From positions 1 through 14,874 of the forward strand of contig JBDSOC010000271.1 of NCBI GenBank assembly GCA_039915085.1: a stretch of 14,874 nucleotides of DNA. Direction: 5' to 3'. Positions 1-7,183 of this stretch are shown piece after piece; within the stretch, counting starts at the first letter, position 1; each line of letters starts with the position of its first letter. The position numbers were made by a program, and so were the translations under genes. The notes under the pieces were generated by a model. It was not told where the DNA came from. It was given only the letters and a program-made list of their open reading frames with translations, and searched no databases. Source of the stretch: JACMLD01 sp039915085 (GTDB lineage Bacteria > Bacteroidota > Bacteroidia > Chitinophagales > Chitinophagaceae).

Positions 1-1
1 C

Positions 2-1696
2 GCAGACTTCGATAAGGTTTCCTTGAAAATAAAAGATGCCAAATTAAAGAAAGTAAATCCGCAACTTGCGAAAAAGAAGCCAGCGCTTTTCCTGCATCCT
101 ATGAGCAAATGGCATTTGTATTCCGAGTTTAAAAATGGTGTAAATACGGGCGGCCGCATCCAGTATATCTGGTTGTTTGGTATCATAGGGATGTTTGTTC
201 TGCTGCTTGCCTGCATCAATTTTATGAACCTGAGCACAGCCCGTTCAGAAAAACGTGCCAGAGAGGTTGGCATACGTAAATCAGTTGGTTCATTGCGCAG
301 GCAATTAATATTTCAGTTTTATATTGAATCACTGGTGGTGGCAGTGTTTGCATTTGCATTCTCCATAGTGCTGGTACAACTTATATTGCCATTTTTCAAT
401 GATGTAGCCGGTAAAGAAATGTCCATTCTATGGGGTAGTCCTTTATTCTGGTTGATGGGTATCGGTTTCAGTTTTGTTACTGGTTTGATTGCCGGTAGTT
501 ATCCTGCTTTATATTTATCTTCTTTCAATCCCGTCAAAGTTTTAAAAGGTGTATTCAGGGCAGGTCGCTTTGCGGCCGCTCCCCGGAAAGTATTGGTGGT
601 AATTCAATTCACGGTTTCTGTTGTTTTAATGATAGGAACAATAGTTGTTTTCAGGCAAATTCAATTTGCAAAAAACCGGCCCATTGGTTATAGACGCGAC
701 GGGTTGATTACTTTACAAATGTCTACCACTGATATTCATAATCATTTTGATATTGTAAAAAATGAACTGATAAACGGCGGTACGGTTGTATCAATGACAG
801 AAGCAGGAAGTCCCCCGACGGCAGTTTGGTCAACCAATGCAGGTTTTGACTGGAAGGGCAAGGATCCTGCCCAAGCTGTTGAATTTCCGAATATTGATGT
901 TTCGTACGATTATGGTAAAACTGTTGGCTGGGAGTTTAAGGAGGGGCGGGATTTTTCAAAAGAATTTCTTACTGATTCAACAGGTTTTGTACTGAATGAG
1001 ACAGCTGCAAAATTTATAGGATTTAAAAAACCGGTGGGTGAAATACTGAAATGGGATGGAACTCCATATACAATAATTGGGGTAATTAAAGACATGGTAG
1101 TCGAATCGCCTTATTCACAGGTTAGGCCAACCTTGTTCCATATATCAAATTCTCCCGGCAACATTGTTATTGCAAAAATAAATCCTGCTACAAACGTCAG
1201 CGCAGCATTGAGTAAAATTGAAACTGTTTTTAAAAAATATAATCCTGCCCAGCCATTCGATTACCAGTTCGTAGATGAAGCCTATGCAAGAAAATTTGGC
1301 GACGAGCAGCGTATCGGAAAGCTGGCAGGCTTTTTTGCCACGCTTGCAATTTTTATCAGTTGCCTGGGTCTTTTTGGTATGGCGTCTTTTGTAGCTGAAC
1401 AGCGGACCAAAGAAATTGGGGTACGAAAAATATTGGGTGCATCTGTATTTAATCTCTGTGGCTTATTGTCAAAAGATTTTGTGCTGCTGGTATTTCTTTC
1501 TTGTGTAATAGCAATTCCTGTTGGATATTATTTCATGCACAACTGGTTACAGAAATATGAATACCGGGCCGAAATACCGTGGTGGATTTTTGCTGGCGCG
1601 GGCACAAGTGCATTGGTGATTACACTATTAACCGTAAGTTTCCAGGCTATAAAAGCAGCAATGGCCAGCCCGATAAATTCTCTTAGAAGCGAATAG
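2..1696 (+). CDS. MacB/FtsX-type ABC transporter permease 1 (5' truncated by window edge)
   Basis: The reading frame is open to the left edge: codons before the first possible start (TTG at 23) still read A-D-F-D-K-V-S. The true start therefore lies outside. About 564 residues are visible against ~800 in the family, so the N-terminal membrane helix and most of the first periplasmic domain are missing. Visible are a membrane helix running into ACINFMNLSTAR, the cytoplasmic coupling motif EVGIRKSVG, further helices, a second periplasmic MacB-like core domain, and a C-terminal FtsX domain with AEQRTKEIGVRKILG and the tail NPINSLRSE. Family knowledge: such permeases pair with a LolD/MacB-type ATPase and act in the inner membrane, coupling ATP hydrolysis to periplasmic movements. 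The substrate cannot be inferred. Its C-terminal half resembles permease 4 (7184-9571) more than permeases 2 and 3. Stop is TAG at 1694. Confidence 0.93.
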   Translation, partial: ADFDKVSLKIKDAKLKKVNPQLAKKKPALFLHPMSKWHLYSEFKNGVNTGGRIQYIWLFGIIGMFVLLLACINFMNLSTARSEKRAREVGIRKSVGSLRRQLIFQFYIESLVVAVFAFAFSIVLVQLILPFFNDVAGKEMSILWGSPLFWLMGIGFSFVTGLIAGSYPALYLSSFNPVKVLKGVFRAGRFAAAPRKVLVVIQFTVSVVLMIGTIVVFRQIQFAKNRPIGYRRDGLITLQMSTTDIHNHFDIVKNELINGGTVVSMTEAGSPPTAVWSTNAGFDWKGKDPAQAVEFPNIDVSYDYGKTVGWEFKEGRDFSKEFLTDSTGFVLNETAAKFIGFKKPVGEILKWDGTPYTIIGVIKDMVVESPYSQVRPTLFHISNSPGNIVIAKINPATNVSAALSKIETVFKKYNPAQPFDYQFVDEAYARKFGDEQRIGKLAGFFATLAIFISCLGLFGMASFVAEQRTKEIGVRKILGASVFNLCGLLSKDFVLLVFLSCVIAIPVGYYFMHNWLQKYEYRAEIPWWIFAGAGTSALVITLLTVSFQAIKAAMASPINSLRSE

Positions 1697-1791
1697 TGAG
1701 CAAATGAATTGGCAAATAACGTTGGATGAACAAGTATAATACCGGCAGGTAATGTACAAGCGGTAAAATCTCAATATGGCATTTTAGACTG

Positions 1792-1852
1792 ATTACGAAA
1801 AAATTCGTAATATTGAACAGGTAAATATAGACTCAATATTCAGTTTACCGTT
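1792..1852 (+). promoter_or_regulatory. Stacked, overlapping inverted repeats in the permease 2 leader
   Basis: Three inverted repeats overlap. The first is attacgaa/ttcgtaat (1792-1799 with 1804-1811, perfect). The second is aatattga/tcaatatt (1809-1816 with 1833-1840, perfect). The third is aac(a)ggtaaa/tttaccgtt (1816-1825 with 1844-1852, one bulged base). The first and second share 1809-1811, and the second and third interleave, so the second cannot fully form together with either of the others. The region ends 27 bp before the permease 2 start. It could be a terminator of permease 1, operators, or an attenuator-like leader. No terminator T-run is present. Confidence 0.4.
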
Positions 1853-1879
1853 GAACAAACAGCTTAAATCAATGCAGAT

Positions 1880-4303
1880 ATGATCAAAAATTATTTTAAG
1901 ATCGCTTGGAGAAACCTGCTCAAACACAAAGCATATACTGCCATCAATATTGCCGGACTTACTACCGGTATTGCAGCCTGCCTGCTGATTTTTGTTGTAG
2001 TTACCTATGAATTGGGGTATGATAAATTTCAAAAAAACTATAATAATATTTACAGGATAGTAACCGCTGCTACTAATAAAGACGGAAGCGAAGTACACAA
2101 TCCCGGTATACCCTGCCCAGCCCTTGAGGCATTAAAAACTGATTTCCCTCAGTTTGAAAAAATAGTGGCCGTTAATGCTGCCAATGGTAGCCAGGTAACC
2201 GTGTTGGGCGACAACCCTAACGCAGATCCCGCAGGCAGTAAAAAATTTATTGAAGACAATGGAGTAGCATTCACACAGCCCGAATATTTCAGCATATTCA
2301 ACGCAAAATGGTTGCAGGGAAATGCACAGTCTCTTAACGAACCAGGCAATATTATTTTAGATAAACAAACAGCAGTAAAATATTTTGGCGACTGGAAAAT
2401 TGCGAGCGGGAAATACCTGAAACTTGATAATACTGTATTGCTGAAAGTGAGGGGTGTTGTTGAAGACGCACCGGCGAACTCCGACTTCCCTTTAAAAATA
2501 TTCATCTCCTATGAAACTTTAAAAAATTATGCTGATAAATATGGCTATAGTAAAGAATGGGGAAGCCTTAGCAGCAATCACCAGGTATATGCATTGCTGC
2601 CGGCTAACGTGAATGCGGCCGGTATACAATCGCAAATGAAGGGTTTTGTAAAAAAACACTATGGTGAACAAAGCAGAAGCATCCAGGTAATGCAGCCATT
2701 GAAAGACATGCATTTTGATTACCGCTATGGCACAATGGGAGATCACAGCACCAGCAAAACCATATTATGGACACTTTCATTGATTGGCGTACTCATTATT
2801 ATAATGGCTTCTATCAACTTTATTAATTTATCAACTGCGCAGGCGGTTGGCCGCAGCAGGGAAGTGGGAATAAGAAAAGTATTGGGCAGCACCCGCAAAC
2901 AATTGATCGGCCAGGTAATGGGAGAAACTTTTTTACTGGTACTCTTATCAATTGTAATCGCCGTCATATTTGCAAAACTTGCACTGCCTTATTTGTCCAA
3001 TGTTGCCAATGTGCCTGCCAGCGTAAGTTTATTAACCGCAGACAGTTTGTTTTTTCTGCTGGCAACATTGATAGCGGTAACATTATTATCAGGCACCTAC
3101 CCTGCATTGGTGGTATCCGGGTTTACACCTGTACTTGCATTAAAAAGTAAAATCAATGCAGCCAGCATTGGTGGCATCTCGTTGCGCAGAATATTGGTAG
3201 TTACACAATTCAGCATCTCCCAGGTATTGATCATAGGAACAATTGTAGCAGTCAGCCAGATGAATTATGTACGTAATGCAGATTTAGGATTTAATAAAGA
3301 AGCCGTTTTTGTAGTGCCCGCATACAGTGACAGTGCGCTGATGGCGCGGATGAAACCTATGAAAGAAGAATTGCTAAGAAACCCGGATGTAATAAATGTT
3401 TCAATAGCAAACGATGTTCCGTCATCCGATAATAACTGGGCCAGCAATTTTTATTTTGACAATAGCGGCAAAGACATTGACTTTCCATCCTTTCTCAAAT
3501 ATGCTGATCAGGATTATTTTAAAACATATGGCCTGCAGTTCCTGGCGGGAAGACCTTTTACTGCCAGTGATACGATGCGCGAACTGGTAATAAATGAAAC
3601 CATGATGAGGAAACTGGGTATTACTGATGTGCAAAAGATAATAGGTAAACCAATGCGGATTGGCGGCGGGCAGTGGTTGCCGGTAGTAGGCGTCGTAAAA
3701 GATTTTAAGACCAATTCCCTGCGCGAAGAAATTAAACCCACTACTATTTCAGCATCACAGAAAAATTATTTTACTACAGGAATAAAAATACGCACGGCCA
3801 ATATTGCACGGACCACTGCGCAGATACAAAAGTTATGGCAACAAACTTACCCGGAATTTGCCTATACCAGTCATTTCATGGATGAAAGCATTGATCGTTT
3901 TTATCGCCAGGAAAACCAGTTATCACTTTTGTATAAAATATTTGCCGGTATTGCCATCTTCATTTCATGTCTGGGGCTGTACGGCCTGGTATCTTATATG
4001 GCAGTACAAAAAATCAAAGAAGTAGGCATAAGAAAAGTGCTGGGCGCCAGCATCAGCAATATAGTGCTGATGTTTTCCAAAGAATTTACCCTGCTGATTG
4101 CTATGGCTTTTGTAATTGCGGTACCAGTTGCCTGGTATCTTATGAATGGCTGGCTGCAAAATTTCGTCTACCGCATTCATATAGGTGCAGGTGTTTTTCT
4201 AATGGCAATTTTTGCTTCCTTGCTCATTGCATGGATAACGGTTGGCTACCGTGCGGTGAAAGCTGCGCTGGCCAACCCGGTGAAAAGTTTGAGGAGTGAA
4301 TAA
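1880..4303 (+). CDS. MacB/FtsX-type ABC transporter permease 2
   Basis: 807 residues, full length for the Bacteroidota two-FtsX-domain permeases. The ATG at 1880 gives the family N-terminus MIKNYFKIAWRNL. Hydrophobic segments are near residues 21-43, 297-318, 350-370, 389-412, 436-458, 684-705, 737-757 and 768-789. Periplasmic MacB-like core domains fill about 44-296 and 459-683. The cytoplasmic coupling motif EVGIRKVLG occurs twice (328-336 and 714-722), and the protein ends NPVKSLRSE. There is no ATPase domain, so it needs a separate ATPase; the one at 10036 is the obvious candidate. It is the closest relative in the window of permease 3: both have KKF-x-EDNG in periplasmic domain 1, an S-x-GG-x-SLRR stretch before helix 5, and GLYGLVS in the last FtsX domain. 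There is no clear Shine-Dalgarno. The 183-bp leader contains stacked inverted repeats rather than the sigma-54 module found before permease 4. Substrate unknown. Confidence 0.95.
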   Translation: MIKNYFKIAWRNLLKHKAYTAINIAGLTTGIAACLLIFVVVTYELGYDKFQKNYNNIYRIVTAATNKDGSEVHNPGIPCPALEALKTDFPQFEKIVAVNAANGSQVTVLGDNPNADPAGSKKFIEDNGVAFTQPEYFSIFNAKWLQGNAQSLNEPGNIILDKQTAVKYFGDWKIASGKYLKLDNTVLLKVRGVVEDAPANSDFPLKIFISYETLKNYADKYGYSKEWGSLSSNHQVYALLPANVNAAGIQSQMKGFVKKHYGEQSRSIQVMQPLKDMHFDYRYGTMGDHSTSKTILWTLSLIGVLIIIMASINFINLSTAQAVGRSREVGIRKVLGSTRKQLIGQVMGETFLLVLLSIVIAVIFAKLALPYLSNVANVPASVSLLTADSLFFLLATLIAVTLLSGTYPALVVSGFTPVLALKSKINAASIGGISLRRILVVTQFSISQVLIIGTIVAVSQMNYVRNADLGFNKEAVFVVPAYSDSALMARMKPMKEELLRNPDVINVSIANDVPSSDNNWASNFYFDNSGKDIDFPSFLKYADQDYFKTYGLQFLAGRPFTASDTMRELVINETMMRKLGITDVQKIIGKPMRIGGGQWLPVVGVVKDFKTNSLREEIKPTTISASQKNYFTTGIKIRTANIARTTAQIQKLWQQTYPEFAYTSHFMDESIDRFYRQENQLSLLYKIFAGIAIFISCLGLYGLVSYMAVQKIKEVGIRKVLGASISNIVLMFSKEFTLLIAMAFVIAVPVAWYLMNGWLQNFVYRIHIGAGVFLMAIFASLLIAWITVGYRAVKAALANPVKSLRSE

Positions 4304-4308
4304 CCTTG

Positions 4309-4361
4309 CCCCTCTCCAGGCTCATCCGGTCTTCGGCCACCTTTTCCAAAAATGGAGAAGG
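4309..4361. repeat. GC-richer hairpin element downstream of permease 2, possible dispersed repeat
   Basis: The stretch starts just after the permease 2 stop with cccctctcc (4309-4317) and contains ccttttcc (4340-4347) paired with ggagaagg (4354-4361) around a 6-nt loop, with one G-T pair. Its composition is unlike the AT-rich surroundings. It resembles the ccctctcc/ggagagg-type palindromic elements scattered between genes in many bacterial genomes. Only one copy is visible here, so dispersion is inferred. It may serve as a 3' hairpin of the permease 2 transcript. Confidence 0.4.
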
Positions 4362-4566
4362 AAAGCGGAAACACATCTAACGGCTAAGGGTGCCCAAACT
4401 AAAGCTATTTATTTGTATTGGCGTGTGGGACTCATGTTATGAAAAAGAGATTTAATGAAAAATTGAACGAAGATAATACCTGAATTTTATCCAGGGCTTA
4501 TTCAAGTCCCATTGCGGGATTTAGGGACGCAATCAAAAATATCAGAAGCATTTAAAATTACATTTC

Positions 4567-6954
4567 ATGTTAAAAAATTATTTTAAAATTGCCTGGCGCA
4601 ACCTGAAACGAAACAGGGCTTATGCGGCTATAAATATTATTGGCTTGTCGCTTGGCATTGCCTGTGCAATACTCATTTTCACACTGGTATCATTTCATTT
4701 AAGTTTTGACGGCTTCCACAAAAACAAAGAAAGAATATACCGCGTTGTTACAGAAATACACGACGAGCAAACAGGTCATACACCCGGCATACCAGCACCT
4801 TTTACCAAGGCATTCAGAAATGATTATACGTTTGCTGAAAAGACTGCAAGGGCCATAACATTCTGGCGGATAATTTCTATACCTGCTGAAAACAAAAAAT
4901 TTGAAGAGGACAATGGTTTTGTCTGTGTTGAGCCTGCTTTTTTTGGAATATTTGATTTTCCATTGGTAGAAGGCGATATTAAAACTGCATTGAATGAGCC
5001 TAATACAGCCATCGTCACACAAAAAATTGCAAAAAAATATTTTGGCAACACGGGTGCCATGGGCAAAGTGATCCGCATTGACAATAAAACCGATTTTAAA
5101 ATTACTGGAATATTAAAAGATCTTCCGCTGAATACTGACAGAAAACAGGAAATTTATGTGTCTGACCTGAATCTAAAAGATTTTAGCCCATGGATGGCCC
5201 GCCCTGACAGCTGGGGTGGTATTAACAGTGAAACACATTGCTTTGTACTGCTGAAGCCCGGTGTAAAAGCTGCTGATCTTGAAAAAGTCTTCCCTGCATT
5301 CAAGAAAAAATATTACGCCAATGACCCCATAAACTCGTTCGTATTTAAAATACAACCGCTGGCTGACGTGCATTTTAACCCCGATTATAATGGCTATACA
5401 GATAAAAAATATTTATGGGCACTATCACTGGTAGGAATATTTTTAATCATTACTGCCTGTGTCAATTTTGTAAACCTGGCCACGGCACAAGCGCTTAACA
5501 GGGCCAAAGAAGTAGGCATCCGCAAAGTGTTGGGCAGTATGCGGGCGCAATTGTTCTGGCAATTTATTGCGGAAACAAGTTTGATAACATTTTTCTCTGT
5601 ATTGCTTGCTTATGGCCTGGCAAACCTGGGATTGCCCTTTGTCAATGACTTGTTCAAAACATCATTAAGCATCAATCCATTTCTAAATACAGAACTGCTT
5701 GTTTATACGTTAATTATTACGTTGTCAGTAATCTTTTTGTCAGGCTCCTACCCTGGCCTGGTGTTGTCGGGCTTTCAGCCCATTGCTGCGTTAAAAGGAA
5801 AATTATCGCAAAAAAGTATTGGCGGTTTTTCTTTGCGCCGGGTATTGGTAGTTACACAATTTGCTATTTCACAAATGCTGATCATCGGTACCATTGTTAT
5901 TGCCGGGCAGATGCGCTTTTCAAAAACGTTTGATATTGGGTTTCAGAAAGATGGTATCGTAATGTTGCCCGTACCAGCCAATGATTCTTCCGCATTGGCC
6001 AATATGAATCTTCTGAAAAATAAGCTGACCGGTATTGCAGGCATATCCAATGTCTCCTTATGTATGCAGGCACCTGCATCGGGATCAAATAATTCTACCG
6101 ATTTTGTATATGACAACCGGCCCAAAGCAGAGTTGTGGGAGATAAATACAAAGCCTGCAGATGACAAGTATTTGCAAACATTTAATCTAAAATTAGTTGC
6201 AGGAAGAAACCTTTATCCCTCTGACACCCTACGTGAATTTATTGTAAACGAGAGCGTGGTCAGAAAACTGGGCCTTGCATCGCCACAGGATATCCTCAAT
6301 AAATACGTAAAGGTAGATAATGACAAGGCAATCGTTGTAGGTGTGGTAAAAGATTTTAATAACATGTCATTCCGATCTGATATTTCTCCCATTGCATTAT
6401 TTTCCAACTACCAGCGGTACCATAACTGTGCCGTATCAATTAACATGGCAAATATAAAAACGACCATGGCAACGATTGAAAAAACATGGAACAATATTTA
6501 TCCTGATTTTATTTTTAAAAGCGAATTCCTGGATGAACGTATCTCCCGTTTTTACGAGCTGGATGATACCATGCTGAAACTTATTGAAGCATTTGCAGGC
6601 ATTGCCATATTTATTGGTTGTCTTGGCCTCTACGGATTGGTTTCTTTTATGGCAGTACGCAAAACAAAAGAAATTGGTGTAAGAAAAGTACTGGGTGCTA
6701 CCATACAAAATATCATATGGATTTTTGGCAAAGAGTTCCTTCGTTTGCTGGTGATTGCCTTTCTAATTGCCGCACCCCTTGCCTGGTGGGCCATGCATGT
6801 ATATTTACAGGAATTTAAATACCGTATACCTATTGGCGCCGGCATATTTGCGCTGGCAATAGTAAGTACCATGCTGGTAGCTGCGGTAACCGTTAGTTAC
6901 CGGTCTGTTGCAGCGGCGCTTGCCAACCCGGTAAAGAGTTTGCGAAGCGAATAA
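4567..6954 (+). CDS. MacB/FtsX-type ABC transporter permease 3
   Basis: 795 residues starting MLKNYFKIAWRNLKRNRAY. Hydrophobic segments are near 21-43, 283-305, 338-358, 377-400, 423-447, 673-694, 725-746 and 757-778. Two periplasmic MacB-like core domains lie at about 44-282 and 448-672. Coupling motifs are EVGIRKVLG (315-323) and EIGVRKVLG (702-710), and the tail is NPVKSLRSE. It is a tandem paralogue of permease 2, with long shared stretches around helix 5 (SLRR-V-LVVTQF, LIIGTIV) visible even in the DNA. The pair therefore probably arose by local duplication. Like the others it lacks a nucleotide-binding domain and would use a separate ATPase. The 263-bp upstream gap separates it from permease 2 and contains a GC-richer hairpin element but no recognisable sigma-54 site. 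Role inferred: inner-membrane component of a MacB-like export or envelope mechanotransmission system, substrate unknown. Confidence 0.95.
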   Translation: MLKNYFKIAWRNLKRNRAYAAINIIGLSLGIACAILIFTLVSFHLSFDGFHKNKERIYRVVTEIHDEQTGHTPGIPAPFTKAFRNDYTFAEKTARAITFWRIISIPAENKKFEEDNGFVCVEPAFFGIFDFPLVEGDIKTALNEPNTAIVTQKIAKKYFGNTGAMGKVIRIDNKTDFKITGILKDLPLNTDRKQEIYVSDLNLKDFSPWMARPDSWGGINSETHCFVLLKPGVKAADLEKVFPAFKKKYYANDPINSFVFKIQPLADVHFNPDYNGYTDKKYLWALSLVGIFLIITACVNFVNLATAQALNRAKEVGIRKVLGSMRAQLFWQFIAETSLITFFSVLLAYGLANLGLPFVNDLFKTSLSINPFLNTELLVYTLIITLSVIFLSGSYPGLVLSGFQPIAALKGKLSQKSIGGFSLRRVLVVTQFAISQMLIIGTIVIAGQMRFSKTFDIGFQKDGIVMLPVPANDSSALANMNLLKNKLTGIAGISNVSLCMQAPASGSNNSTDFVYDNRPKAELWEINTKPADDKYLQTFNLKLVAGRNLYPSDTLREFIVNESVVRKLGLASPQDILNKYVKVDNDKAIVVGVVKDFNNMSFRSDISPIALFSNYQRYHNCAVSINMANIKTTMATIEKTWNNIYPDFIFKSEFLDERISRFYELDDTMLKLIEAFAGIAIFIGCLGLYGLVSFMAVRKTKEIGVRKVLGATIQNIIWIFGKEFLRLLVIAFLIAAPLAWWAMHVYLQEFKYRIPIGAGIFALAIVSTMLVAAVTVSYRSVAAALANPVKSLRSE

Positions 6955-7041
6955 GAATCGTGAGAATTGAGGCGTCAATCATTAGCAGGAAGCACTCTGC
7001 TATTATTAGCAAGAACAATGTGGAATGTAAAGGAATAGGAT

Positions 7042-7079
7042 TGTCCGTATCCGCACACTTTGCTGTCCAGTATCGTACA
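7042..7079. promoter_or_regulatory. Paired dyad operator, candidate enhancer site for permease 4
   Basis: There are two 16-bp imperfect inverted repeats: TGTCCG-TATC-CGCACA (7042-7057) and TGTCCA-GTAT-CGTACA (7064-7079). Their centres are 22 bp apart, so both lie on the same helical face. They are about 106 and 84 bp upstream of the predicted transcription start, the usual distance for NtrC-type enhancer-binding proteins. The same arrangement recurs at 9865-9902. Confidence 0.72.
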
Positions 7080-7129
7080 AGCAAAGCGGAAGAATTTTGT
7101 GAATGACTGTAATTCAGTAATTTGAGTAA

Positions 7130-7145
7130 TGGCACGGCACTTGAA
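7130..7145 (+). promoter_or_regulatory. Sigma-54 (-24/-12) type promoter for permease 4
   Basis: The sequence is TGGCACG-GCAC-TTGAA. GG at 7131-7132 is separated by exactly 10 bp from GA at 7143-7144, where the consensus is GG-N10-GC. The full seven-base -24 block TGGCACG matches the sigma-54 consensus. The single deviation is A for C at -12. The predicted start is about 7156, giving a 28-nt leader to the ATG at 7184. Support comes from two upstream dyads and from a matching element before the ATPase gene. Confidence 0.75.
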
Positions 7146-7183
7146 CACTCCGGGTGCGGCCAAACACTTAATGGCTGAATAAC

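Noticed and set aside
1709..1740. Possible promoters just after permease 1: TTGGCA with a downstream TTGG, or TTGGCA-N20-TATAAT
   Set aside because: The first has GG to GC-equivalent spacing one base off and the wrong -12 bases for sigma-54. The second does not fit the Bacteroidota TTTG/TAnnTTTG pattern and has a long spacer. Not reliable enough to annotate.
3967..4299. 110-codon plus-strand frame inside the 3' end of permease 2
   Set aside because: An out-of-frame shadow; similar shadows occur at the equivalent place in permeases 3 and 4 because the underlying FtsX coding sequence is conserved.
4419..4434. ttggcgtg stretch before permease 3 as a sigma-54 -24 element
   Set aside because: At the required spacing the -12 region reads ACTC instead of TTGC, and no dyads lie upstream.
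2149..5084. Long antisense frames inside permeases 2 and 3
   Set aside because: They are shadows of strongly supported permease coding sequence; their translations show no family motifs.
6893..7163. Two overlapping minus-strand frames upstream of permease 4
   Set aside because: They overlap the end of permease 3 and the dyad/promoter module, resemble no protein I know, and overlap each other in different frames.
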